Assembly: GCA_964624765.1 (NCBI GenBank)
Contig: CAZUZO010000111.1
Location: 1-11,669, forward strand
DNA length: 11,669 bases
Source: JAGTVB01 sp964624765
Lineage (GTDB): Bacteria > Pseudomonadota > Gammaproteobacteria > HK1
Direction: 5' to 3'
Shown here: in pieces, positions 1-6,233 of the stretch
Numbering within the stretch: the stretch's first letter is position 1
How the letters are laid out: every line of letters starts with the position of its first letter
The notes under the pieces: generated by a model
What the model saw: only the letters and a program-made list of their open reading frames with translations
Databases searched by the model: none
Told to the model about the DNA's origin: nothing
Program-made: the position numbers and the translations under genes

Positions 1-41
1 TTCTAACGATCGAAGCTTTAAACCCTCCCGGAGATGAAACG

Positions 42-482
42 ATGAGATCACGTCTCGTTGCGCTGCTACTGGCTCTGGCTGTCGTGGTGCTAGGCCTGCA
101 GTTCCTAGGGCCGAACTCTGCCGTCGATCCAACGCCCCAGCCGGCGGTCGGCGAAGAATTCGAGGTGACCGATGATGGGCTCGTGGTGCGCCGGGTAGAG
201 GTGCGTGACCTCGATGGCCAAGTGGCCTGGCGCGGGGACATTGACCTCGCCCCGGAGCTGGCGCGCATTGCGGCGGGAGAGCGCGATCCGCACCGTAACG
301 ACGGCGGCGTATTTCGGAATCGCGAAAGGCGACTGCCCGACCGGTCCCAGGGGTATTACCGGGAGTACGTGGTACGCACGCCGGGCATCGCCCACGCCGG
401 GCCGCAGCGTCTGGTGATCGGGAGCGATGGCGAGATCTACTATACCCATGATCATTACCGCAGCTTCCAGAGGATACGCTGA
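42..482 (+). CDS. Secreted or membrane-anchored guanyl-specific ribonuclease (RNase Sa/barnase, N1/T1 family)
   Basis: The 146-residue product has a hydrophobic N-terminus (about residues 4-23), either a signal peptide or an anchor; I see no clear AxA cleavage site. Residues 83-146 match the microbial N1/T1 ribonuclease fold: FRNRERRLP (91-99), YYREYVV (105-111) and DHYRSF (137-142). By alignment from memory with RNase Sa, the general base is Glu108, the phosphate-binding residue is Arg123 and the general acid is His138, so the active site looks complete. The family cleaves single-stranded RNA on the 3' side of guanine. GGAG at 30-33 lies 8 nt before the ATG. The stop codon overlaps the next start by one base, and that next gene encodes a barstar-type inhibitor. 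I infer an exported RNase with a cytoplasmic protector. A role in nutrient scavenging or competition is not shown by the sequence. Confidence 0.88.
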   Translation: MRSRLVALLLALAVVVLGLQFLGPNSAVDPTPQPAVGEEFEVTDDGLVVRRVEVRDLDGQVAWRGDIDLAPELARIAAGERDPHRNDGGVFRNRERRLPDRSQGYYREYVVRTPGIAHAGPQRLVIGSDGEIYYTHDHYRSFQRIR

Positions 483-892
483 TGCCCGCAAAGGTCACTC
501 TCCCTCAATTGCAGGAATGGTTAGCGGCGCCAACGCCGCTGCTTTTTCTGCCAGCGGGAATCCCCCTATCGGAGGTCCTGGCAGCGCTGCGGAGACGAGG
601 TCTGGATGCCCGAGCCATGGATCTGGCGGCGGTAGCCGACAAGGCTGAGTTGCTTTCAGCAATGCACCAGACGCTGGCGCTGGATGGTTGGTTCGGCTTT
701 AATTGGGACGCGTTGGAGGAAGCCCTGTATGGGCCGGAAGACCGGGCGGCGCCCGAGCGCGTGCTGGTGTGCGGCAGCTTCCTCGGATTCCGCGAGCGCG
801 CCCCCGCAGACGCCGAGGTCTTTCTCGATATCGTGCGAACGGTGGCCGGCGAGCCGGGCAGCGGCTTGCGCGGCTGCGTGATGATCGGCTAA
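482..892 (+). CDS. Barstar-family ribonuclease inhibitor
   Basis: This 136-residue protein carries the barstar signature FGFNWDALEEAL (71-82), preceded by a helix equivalent to barstar helix 1 (about 55-67). Asp76 corresponds to barstar Asp35. Glu80 occupies the position of Asp39, the main barnase-contacting acidic residue, which is a conservative change. It is longer than classical barstar (about 90 residues), with roughly 45 extra N-terminal residues. That extension is common in proteobacterial barstar-family proteins. It has no signal peptide, so it should be cytoplasmic and inhibit the upstream RNase by covering its active site. The ATG (482-484) overlaps the RNase TGA, which implies translational coupling and matched dosage. 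The stop is followed at once by a short perfect inverted repeat, TTGTG-AAT-CACAA (893-905). Confidence 0.87.
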   Translation: MPAKVTLPQLQEWLAAPTPLLFLPAGIPLSEVLAALRRRGLDARAMDLAAVADKAELLSAMHQTLALDGWFGFNWDALEEALYGPEDRAAPERVLVCGSFLGFRERAPADAEVFLDIVRTVAGEPGSGLRGCVMIG

Positions 893-964
893 TTGTGAAT
901 CACAAGCTACAGGTGTAGAAAAGCCGCAGGCCAACAGGATTGCATCGCAATCATGAGGAGGCGT

Positions 965-1096
965 TGGTTATCGTTTCGGCGGTTTGATGGCCTTTGCCCT
1001 GGGAGCAGCCGACCCCTTGGCGAAAGGGGTGCGGCTGGCGAAGGCTTGGGCACCGCTACGGCGTGTCCCAGAGCAACTCTGACGAAACGATAACCA
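965..1096 (+). repeat. 132-bp MITE-like palindromic-ended element, copy 1
   Basis: The segment is bounded by perfect 14-bp terminal inverted repeats: TGGTTATCGTTTCG (965-978) and CGAAACGATAACCA (1083-1096). Inside is a strong hairpin (1006-1037): CAGCCGACCCCTT pairs with AAGGGGT-g-CGGCTG, 13 base pairs with one bulged G and a 5-nt loop. Two blocks of it, 962-1000 and 1033-1054, recur in inverted orientation at 3149-3187 and 3054-3075. There is no transposase frame inside and I see no clear target-site duplication. The structure fits a non-autonomous MITE or a complex REP/BIME-like element. Which of these it is cannot be decided from one window. Confidence 0.62.
1006..1037 (+). other. Strong stem-loop inside the palindromic element
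   Basis: Bases 1006-1018 pair with 1024-1037 (13 bp, single bulged G at 1031) around the loop GGCGA. No T-run follows, so it is not a standard intrinsic terminator. If transcribed beyond the barstar gene it could protect the RNA 3' end, as REP hairpins do; that is inference. Confidence 0.55.
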
Positions 1097-1396
1097 TGGC
1101 CCATGACGACACCGGCGTTTCCAAGAGGGAATCCTTATTCTCTAAGCCACTGTTCTTCTGTTATCCTAACGGGCCTAGCCGGTTCAGCGCTCCCGTGGAA
1201 TGCATACGTGGTTAACGCTAGGACGACGTGGCGTCCTGCTGATCTGGGGGCGTTAGTTTCGAGCTGCGGCCTTTTCGGCCTATCCTCACGCCCTCTGTGT
1301 CATCAGCGACACGGCTCGAACACCGCCGCACGCTCTAAAAATATCACGTCCCCACATGACGGCTAGGCTGCTTGATTCCCTATAGCGCCAGGACCC

Positions 1397-1441
1397 TGAT
1401 GAAAAAACGTAAATCTGTTTAGTATCTTACGCTTGCGTAAG
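1397..1441 (+). promoter_or_regulatory. Possible degP promoter with a downstream palindromic operator
   Basis: TAGTAT (1420-1425) resembles a sigma-70 -10 box; the matching -35 region (TGATGA, 1397-1402) is poor. Directly behind it is the inverted repeat CTTACGC-TT-GCGTAAG (1426-1441), which would overlap the transcription start, a classic repressor site. I found no convincing RpoE (GAACTT/TCTGA) or heat-shock sigma promoter, although degP genes are often under such control. This is inference from sequence pattern only. Confidence 0.3.
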
Positions 1442-1466
1442 GGCCACCGTCAGCCCATGGCGATGC

Positions 1467-1479
1467 TTGACAAAGTCAA
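1467..1479. promoter_or_regulatory. Inverted repeat TTGAC-AAA-GTCAA upstream of degP
   Basis: A perfect 5-bp inverted repeat with a 3-nt centre lies about 95 bp before the degP start. TTGACA (1467-1472) could also serve as a -35 box, but no good -10 follows at 16-18 bp. It could be an operator, and it is the second palindrome within 55 bp. It is short enough to be chance. Confidence 0.25.
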
Positions 1480-1572
1480 CATTAACGGTCTTTGGGAAAG
1501 CCACCATGGTAGGGAGACTGCCGATTCTGACGATCTATTGCCGCCCGGCACGTTACTCGAGGAGATAACAGT

Positions 1573-2988
1573 ATGACGCACCATAGTAGAGCTACCCTGC
1601 TAGTTCTGGCGTTCACCTTGATCTTACTTCAGGTGCCTAGCACTTGGGCAGCCAGTTACCCGAACTTTACCGAGTTGGTCAAGAGGAACAGTTCGGCAGT
1701 AGTGAATATCAGCACTACCCAGAATATCAAAGCGCGTGCTACGCCCGAGATCCCGGAGGAGCTGTTTCCAGGACTACCGGAGGATAGCCCTTTCGGGGAG
1801 TTCTTCAGGCGCTTTTTTGAGGAGGATCCGGGCATACCGCAAGAACGAGAGATGCAGTCCCTCGGCTCCGGTTTCATTATTTCCTCTGATGGTTACATTT
1901 TGACCAGTGCCCATGTGATTAAGGACGCCGACGAGATCGTGGTACGCCTCAACGACTATCGAGAAAAGCCGGCACAGCTAGTGGGAACGGATGACCGCAC
2001 TGATGTGGCACTCCTGAAGGTCGATGCGGCCGGCCTGCCCGCCGTTGAGATCGGAAACTCGGATGAACTCCAGGTCGGAGAGTGGGTGCTGGCGATCGGA
2101 TCCCCATTCGGACTCGAGCACACGGCAACCCAGGGAATTGTCAGCGCCCTTGGCCGCAACTTGCCAAGCGATACCTATGTTCCGTTTATTCAGACGGATG
2201 TGGCTGTCAATCCAGGAAATTCCGGTGGACCGTTATTCAATACCCAAGGCCAGGTCGTGGGCATTAACGCCCAGATCTATACCCGTACCGGTGGCTACAT
2301 GGGCCTATCTTTCGCCATCCCCATCCGAGTCGCCATGCAGGCAGCCGATCAGCTCAAAACCCAAGGCTACGTGACCCGCGGTTGGCTCGGCGTCGTGATC
2401 CAACCTGTTACTCAGGACCTGGCGCAGTCCTTTGGGCTTGACCGGCCACGCGGGGCATTGATAGCACGCGTCGTGCCGAAAAGCCCGGCGGCCAAGGCAG
2501 GGTTGAAAGCGGGCGACATCATTCTCCAGTATGGTAAGACGTCCATTGAGCGCTCAGGAGAACTACCTCCCGTCGTCGGTTCAACGGCCATCGGCACGGC
2601 GGTACCGGTAAAGGTGTTGCGGGAAGGAAAACCGCGCCAAGTGGAGGTGACCATCGAGGCACTGGTCGAAGAGGAGCCCGCCATGCGGGCGGAAGGTGAA
2701 AAGGCCGGTCAGCTCAACATGGTGGTGGACGATATCGCTCCCGATAAACGTCAAGAACTCGACCTTGGTGAACGCGGGATCCTGATCCAGGAAGTGCTAG
2801 AAGGCCCTGCTGCCACTGCTGGGATACGATCCGGAGATATTTTGCTGATGATAAACGGTCGCGACATCACCAGCGTTTCTCAATTCATCGATTTGGTTAA
2901 GGATCTTCCTCGGCAAAAGCCACTTCCCGTGTTAGTTCGGCGGGGTGACAATCCGCTATTCCTCGCCCTCACCGTGCCAGAAGGCTGA
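1573..2988 (+). CDS. degP: Periplasmic serine endoprotease/chaperone, DegP/HtrA (MucD-like) family
   Basis: The 471-residue protein has a signal peptide (1 to about 26, cleavage probably after STWA). A trypsin-like protease domain follows with the full triad: His114 in TSAHVI, Asp144 in DRTDVALLKV and Ser217 in NPGNSGGPL. Two PDZ domains follow, about 270-362 (RGWLGVVIQPV at the start) and 380-468 (GILIQEV, AGIRSGDILLMING). Length and order match Do-type proteases, which degrade or refold misfolded envelope proteins in the periplasm. GAGGAG at 1559-1564 lies 8 nt before the ATG. Unlike mucD in Pseudomonas, no rpoE/mucA/mucB genes precede it; it is a single gene behind a long non-coding leader. 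It converges on trxC. A hairpin follows the stop immediately. The DegP/MucD assignment is firm at family level, but the exact orthologue (DegP, DegQ or MucD) is not. Confidence 0.95.
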   Translation: MTHHSRATLLVLAFTLILLQVPSTWAASYPNFTELVKRNSSAVVNISTTQNIKARATPEIPEELFPGLPEDSPFGEFFRRFFEEDPGIPQEREMQSLGSGFIISSDGYILTSAHVIKDADEIVVRLNDYREKPAQLVGTDDRTDVALLKVDAAGLPAVEIGNSDELQVGEWVLAIGSPFGLEHTATQGIVSALGRNLPSDTYVPFIQTDVAVNPGNSGGPLFNTQGQVVGINAQIYTRTGGYMGLSFAIPIRVAMQAADQLKTQGYVTRGWLGVVIQPVTQDLAQSFGLDRPRGALIARVVPKSPAAKAGLKAGDIILQYGKTSIERSGELPPVVGSTAIGTAVPVKVLREGKPRQVEVTIEALVEEEPAMRAEGEKAGQLNMVVDDIAPDKRQELDLGERGILIQEVLEGPAATAGIRSGDILLMINGRDITSVSQFIDLVKDLPRQKPLPVLVRRGDNPLFLALTVPEG

Positions 2989-2992
2989 GTCA

Positions 2993-3013
2993 TTTTCAGG
3001 GCTGCTCTGAAAA
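2993..3013. terminator. Hairpin just after the degP stop, possible terminator
   Basis: TTTTCAG (2993-2999) and CTGAAAA (3007-3013) form a perfect 7-bp stem with a 7-nt loop, starting 4 nt after the degP stop codon. The AT-rich outer stem gives T/A runs on both strands but no extended T-run follows, so termination would be weak and possibly bidirectional between the convergent degP and trxC. Confidence 0.35.
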
Positions 3014-3053
3014 CCCGCGTTTGTTAGGATCTTCAAGCGGCGAGCACACCGTT

Positions 3054-3187
3054 GGCACCCAAGCCTTCGGCAGCCAACCCCGTGGGGCACGCGGCAAGGA
3101 TGCCGGACCCAAGCCGACAGGGACGTCTTCACGGCGTCCCTTGCCCCAAGGGCAAAGGTCATCAAGCTGCCGAAACGATGACCAACG
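3054..3187 (-). repeat. Diverged inverted copy of the palindromic element, copy 2
   Basis: Read on the minus strand, 3187-3149 matches copy 1 (962-1000) at 35 of 39 positions without gaps, every difference being a transition. Positions 3075-3054 match 1033-1054 at 19 of 22. The order and orientation of the two blocks are the same in both copies. The middle differs in length (73 versus 32 bp) and carries other hairpins: GGGACG-N9-CGTCCC (3120-3140) and TTGCCC-CAA-GGGCAA (3141-3155). One terminal repeat, CGAAACGATGACCA (3171-3184), is kept with one change; the other end is not recognisable. It fills most of the gap between the convergent degP and trxC. Confidence 0.62.
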
Positions 3188-3308
3188 TCCGGAAAACCAT
3201 AGGGCCGATGATTGCCCCGCGGAGATCTTGCCAGCGGCTCACACTCCATCACCCGCGCCCTGCCTGTGCGAGCAGGCCTTGGCGGCGGCGATGACCCCCG
3301 AACCAGAC

Positions 3309-3755
3309 CTAGTTCGAAGTTAACGACGTGTGTTGTCGGGCCCATCTGAGCAGATCGGGCAGGGCAAGCGCTCCGGCAATGCGTGCCACTTCGCGTCCAC
3401 CCCTGAATACGACCAGGGACGGGATGCTGCGGATACCGAACTGCAGGGCAAGACCTTGAGCCGCCTCCGTATCCACCTTGGCAAGGCGCATATTCGGCTC
3501 GAGTTCTCGGGCCGCTTGCGCAAAAATTGGAGCCATCACTTGACAAGGCCCGCACCAGGCCGCCCAGAAATCAACCAAGACGGGTATATCGCTGCGCTCG
3601 ATATGACGTGAGAAATTCCCTTCATGCAGAGCGATGGGCTTGCCCGGAAACACTTCAGCATGACATCGACCGCACTTCGGTTCCCTTCCAAGCTTAGCCC
3701 CTGGAACACGGTTAACACTGTCACAGTTTGGGCACACAACGTTTAAGGCATCCAT
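3309..3755 (-). CDS. trxC: Thioredoxin 2 (zinc-binding thioredoxin)
   Basis: The protein has an N-terminal zinc-ribbon extension with two Cys pairs, CPNC and CGRC, and a thioredoxin domain with the active-site motif WCGPC and the cis-proline SIPSL. All four zinc ligands and both redox cysteines are present, which distinguishes TrxC from TrxA. It is a cytoplasmic disulfide reductase, linked in E. coli to oxidative and hypochlorite stress. Two starts compete: GTG at 3758 and ATG at 3755. A GGGAGG sequence ends 3 nt before the GTG and 6 nt before the ATG, so I prefer the ATG (148 residues). It lies 116 nt downstream of the VWA-protein gene on the same strand, so cotranscription is possible, but the gap also holds a promoter-like sequence. 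Confidence 0.94.
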   Translation of the reverse strand: MDALNVVCPNCDSVNRVPGAKLGREPKCGRCHAEVFPGKPIALHEGNFSRHIERSDIPVLVDFWAAWCGPCQVMAPIFAQAARELEPNMRLAKVDTEAAQGLALQFGIRSIPSLVVFRGGREVARIAGALALPDLLRWARQHTSLTSN

Positions 3756-3776
3756 CACCGCCCTCCCTTCGATGAA

Positions 3777-3782
3777 ATACTA
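3777..3782 (-). promoter_or_regulatory. Possible -10 box for trxC
   Basis: On the minus strand this reads TAGTAT, one of the closer matches to TATAAT in the 116-bp gap before trxC. The best upstream -35 candidate, TTGAGG, lies at a poor 19-bp spacing. It suggests trxC may have its own promoter. Confidence 0.25.
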
Positions 3783-3813
3783 TCGATCGGGAAACGCTCC
3801 CCCTCAATGGCAC

Positions 3814-3833
3814 GCCGGTGTTTGCTGACCGGC
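3814..3833. other. Hairpin downstream of the VWA-protein gene
   Basis: GCCGGT (3814-3819) pairs with ACCGGC (3828-3833), a perfect 6-bp GC-rich stem with an 8-nt loop, between the VWA-protein stop and trxC. It has no T-run on the minus strand. It could attenuate read-through into trxC; the sequence does not settle this. Confidence 0.3.
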
Positions 3834-3871
3834 AACGCCTACACCCGACACCGTTGGCCAGTTTACCCTCT

Positions 3872-6028
3872 TCATCCCGTGATACGTCGATAGATATCAG
3901 AGACCTTCCAAGGAAGCTTTCCCACTTCGCTCACCACGGTAAACCCAGCCGGACCATACATGCGTGGCAGATAGGCCATCGCCTCATCGTCGATCGTAAT
4001 GCAGTAAACATGTACTCCTCGGCCCCTCGCCTCAATAAGCGCTTGACGCGTGTCTTCGATACCGTAGACACCGCGGTAGCCATCTTGGTCGTCCGGCCGG
4101 CCGTCAGACAGCGCAACCAGCAGATGGGTGCGCGCCGGCTCCTCCAATAGCACCTGCGTCAGGTGGCGAATCGCCACCCCCATGCGAGTGTAATCCTGCG
4201 GTTGAATACCGCTGATGCGAGCCTTCACCTCATCTCCATAGGGGTCTCTGAAACGCTTCACCCGATACAACTCACAGCGCTTGTGCGTAAACCCTGAAAA
4301 TCCATAGATCGCATAGCGATCGCCTAACACTTCTAAAGACTCGCACAACAGCACTAGCGCTTCACGCTCGATCTCGTTCACCCAACCTTTGGTTGATCCG
4401 CTCATGTCTACCATGAATAGCACAGCGATATTGCGGTCCAACCGGCGCAACTGCGAAAACAGTCGATGCGATGCTTCGCGCCCACTGTGGACATCGGCAT
4501 AGTTCTCGACTACTGCATCGATGTCCACCTGGTCGCCGTCGGGTTGACGTCGCACGCGCCTGTCATCGCCACGCAGTGCTTCAAACGTTCGGTATAGATG
4601 TTTCAAGAGTCCCCGGTGCTTCTTGAGGGTCTCCGCCACGAAGTCTTCCGTGCCCGGATGAATCACCCGCTCGCGTAGCAGGCACCAATCCCGGCGGTAG
4701 CGCCCACGAATATAATCCCATTCGTCGTAGACGTAACTGTCTGCTTCCACCCTCGGTGCTTCGAGCCGCTCAATCGCCTCCAGTTGCTCAGCAACCCGGT
4801 ACCGCCCCTGTCCAGCGGGGACCAGATAGTGATCGGGGATCTCACCGAGATCCTGAAGTATGGAATCCAGCAACTGGCGCACGTCTTCTGGCGGCTGAAT
4901 TGGCTGACCATCCAGACGGATCTCGATGACGCAGCCATCGGTTAATCGGGGGTCAGGCAGGGCAGTGGCTTGCAACGAGCCTGGCTCAACGATACTGTGG
5001 AGCCGAGTCGATGCCTTGGAAGCGTTCGGGGCTTCGAACCGAATACGGGCCAACGCTGCCTGGAGCGCCCGCCACTCGCGCTCAAGGCGCAATTGCCTCA
5101 CCTCAGCGACCCGGCGCGGATAGAGCATGCCTGAGTAACAGGGTGGATCGATATCCAAGCCTTGGCGATAGAGGCTGGGCAATAGGTCCAAGCTGTCATG
5201 CACCGTCGCCTGGGGCTTGGACAGCAGGGTTCGGCGCGCCTCGGCCAAGACGCTACCCAGTGGCCCCACACAGCTTGCGCTGGGCAGGCGCTGCATTTCC
5301 CGATGCAGGCCGGGTAATGTTCGCTGCAGACAGCCGTCGAGGCGTAGGGTTTCCAGGACCTGAAACAGCCGCAGAGCCCTATCCTGTTCGGCATAGCCTT
5401 GACACGCCTGCATGAGATCGACGCGCCAAGTACCAAACCATGTTTGCGCCCAGAGGTGGCCAGCCATGGCTTTGTAAAGCCGATAATTGTCCTCCCGCGC
5501 TGCAAACCGACTCAGACGGGCCGGCAGATAAACGGTTTCGGTATCGGTATAAGCTTCTTCCCCAAGTGCCAGTTTTAGCCCGCGTCCATGTAGCCCGCAT
5601 AGAAAACGCTCCAGCAACGGCGACATCTCCTCGAAGCGGATAGCACTGCGGGAAATACCCACACTTGCCTGGTAATCCTCGACTCCCCTTATCTCCCCGA
5701 TACAGGCGATCACCCCACCGTGATCATGTCGATCCAACAAATGCACCACCCAATCGGGCCATTGCTCAACTGCGAGCACGTGCAGGGCAGGGGGCGCGAA
5801 CAAGCAAAAATTAAAGGCAAGCTCAACGCTGGTGCGAGATAGGAGCGCCACGGAGTCCAAGAAGCATTGTTGCTCCAAGCGCGAGTGCTGCCCAAGAATT
5901 TCCGCAACCACCCGTACGCTTCGCCGGCTACTCAGTACCCGGTCAACGAGATCTTCCAGACGGCTTTGCAGCTCAGCACGGTTGAGCGGAGGCCCCGGCG
6001 TAAGGGCTTTAGTATGCTGGGGGACCAT
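3872..6028 (-). CDS. CbbO/NorD-family protein with C-terminal von Willebrand factor A domain
   Basis: The 718-residue protein has a long, mostly helical N-terminal region (about 15-330), an Arg- and acid-rich middle and a C-terminal VWA domain (about 533-716). The MIDAS metal site is intact: DMSGS (541-545), Thr614 in DYTRMG and Asp642 in SDGRPDD. Segments such as NYRLYKAMAGHLWAQTW (181-197) and the following RALRLFQVLETLRLDG resemble NorD/CbbO proteins. Those act with MoxR-type AAA+ ATPases (NorQ, CbbQ) to mature or reactivate nitric oxide reductase or Rubisco. No such ATPase, nor any target enzyme gene, is beside it, so the client is unknown and I give no symbol. It has no signal peptide and is likely cytoplasmic. 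The ATG at 6028 lacks a Shine-Dalgarno sequence and is the only ATG before residue 135; an in-frame TAG lies upstream at 6050-6052. Confidence 0.85.
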   Translation of the reverse strand: MVPQHTKALTPGPPLNRAELQSRLEDLVDRVLSSRRSVRVVAEILGQHSRLEQQCFLDSVALLSRTSVELAFNFCLFAPPALHVLAVEQWPDWVVHLLDRHDHGGVIACIGEIRGVEDYQASVGISRSAIRFEEMSPLLERFLCGLHGRGLKLALGEEAYTDTETVYLPARLSRFAAREDNYRLYKAMAGHLWAQTWFGTWRVDLMQACQGYAEQDRALRLFQVLETLRLDGCLQRTLPGLHREMQRLPSASCVGPLGSVLAEARRTLLSKPQATVHDSLDLLPSLYRQGLDIDPPCYSGMLYPRRVAEVRQLRLEREWRALQAALARIRFEAPNASKASTRLHSIVEPGSLQATALPDPRLTDGCVIEIRLDGQPIQPPEDVRQLLDSILQDLGEIPDHYLVPAGQGRYRVAEQLEAIERLEAPRVEADSYVYDEWDYIRGRYRRDWCLLRERVIHPGTEDFVAETLKKHRGLLKHLYRTFEALRGDDRRVRRQPDGDQVDIDAVVENYADVHSGREASHRLFSQLRRLDRNIAVLFMVDMSGSTKGWVNEIEREALVLLCESLEVLGDRYAIYGFSGFTHKRCELYRVKRFRDPYGDEVKARISGIQPQDYTRMGVAIRHLTQVLLEEPARTHLLVALSDGRPDDQDGYRGVYGIEDTRQALIEARGRGVHVYCITIDDEAMAYLPRMYGPAGFTVVSEVGKLPWKVSDIYRRITG

Positions 6029-6041
6029 GGTCAGGACATCG

Positions 6042-6047
6042 ATTATC
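6042..6047 (-). promoter_or_regulatory. Possible -10 box close to the VWA-gene start
   Basis: On the minus strand this reads GATAAT, one mismatch from TATAAT, ending 13 nt before the ATG. Transcription would then begin about 6 nt before the start codon, a nearly leaderless message. That would explain the missing Shine-Dalgarno sequence. No good -35 box is visible. Confidence 0.25.
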
Positions 6048-6067
6048 GGCTAGGAAGTTCCTCATTC

Positions 6068-6092
6068 GGTGGCTGAACCACCATTAGGTTCA
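6068..6092. promoter_or_regulatory. Overlapping inverted repeats in the divergent promoter region
   Basis: Two perfect palindromes share bases: GGTGG-N5-CCACC (6068-6082) and TGAACC-N7-GGTTCA (6074-6092). They lie between the divergent VWA-protein and HTH genes, about 45 bp before the former. They could be an operator or two alternative RNA/DNA hairpins; no known regulator site is recognised. Confidence 0.3.
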
Positions 6093-6158
6093 CCGCGAGC
6101 GGGAAATAAGATACCCTACCCAGACCTCATGCCAAACCCTCGTCCGATACGTTGACCT

Positions 6159-6184
6159 GTTTGGGACACCAAACGACACCGAAC
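6159..6184 (+). promoter_or_regulatory. Candidate operator: inverted repeat plus tandem 10-bp repeat upstream of the rpfC operon
   Basis: GTTTGG-GACA-CCAAAC (6159-6174) is a perfect 6-bp inverted repeat. Overlapping it are two tandem 10-bp units, GACACCAAAC and GACACCGAAC (6165-6184), one base different and one helical turn apart. TTGACC (6152-6157) just before could be a -35 box. The site sits 50-75 bp before the HTH gene, which is a candidate to bind it. That is inference from position. Confidence 0.35.
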
Positions 6185-6233
6185 TCATGCCCTAAGCCAG
6201 GCAAGCTGCGGGTTACCGAATGGGGAACCCACT

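Larger units (their letters stand above)
893..1572. other. 680-bp region without a convincing gene, between the barstar gene and degP
   Basis: Short open frames occur here (for example 994-1215 and 1103-1366), but none has a good ribosome-binding site or a product I recognise. The left third holds the palindromic-ended element at 965-1096. The middle has several small hairpins, including AGGACG-N6-CGTCCT at 1220-1237 and an imperfect one near 1168-1184, plus the hexamer ACGTGG repeated exactly 20 bp apart (1206 and 1226). The right third is AT-richer and carries two operator-like inverted repeats upstream of degP. It may also hold degraded coding or mobile DNA that I cannot recognise. Confidence 0.6.

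Noticed and set aside
105..491. 128-residue minus-strand frame opposite the RNase gene
   Set aside because: It is a shadow of a gene whose catalytic residues are all conserved in the plus frame.
962..1096. Integron attC site as an explanation for the palindromic element
   Set aside because: No RYYYAAC/GTTRRRY core pair is visible at the ends and there is no integrase or cassette array nearby.
994..1215. 73-residue open frame starting inside the palindromic element
   Set aside because: It begins within the repeat hairpin and runs through its terminal repeat; most likely a by-product.
1316..1360. RpoE or heat-shock promoter for degP (GAAC...TCTAA; CCCCACAT)
   Set aside because: The GAAC to TCTAA spacing is about 12 instead of 16 bp, and the heat-shock -10-like CCCCACAT has no -35 at a valid distance.
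1103..1366. 87-residue plus-strand open frame between the barstar gene and degP
   Set aside because: It has no ribosome-binding site, no recognisable domain and a composition unlike the flanking genes. A small or decayed gene cannot be excluded but is not supported.
2956..3555. 199-residue minus-strand open frame covering the repeat and part of trxC
   Set aside because: It overlaps trxC in another frame, crosses the palindromic repeat and shows no recognisable motif; TrxC is unmistakable in its own frame.
3847..3862. Eleven-base match ACACCGTTGGC to the edge of repeat copy 2, as a third repeat fragment
   Set aside because: The match does not extend on either side and could be chance.
5011..5505. 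Long plus and minus frames inside the VWA-protein gene
   Set aside because: They are shadow frames of the GC-rich 718-residue gene, with no motifs of their own.
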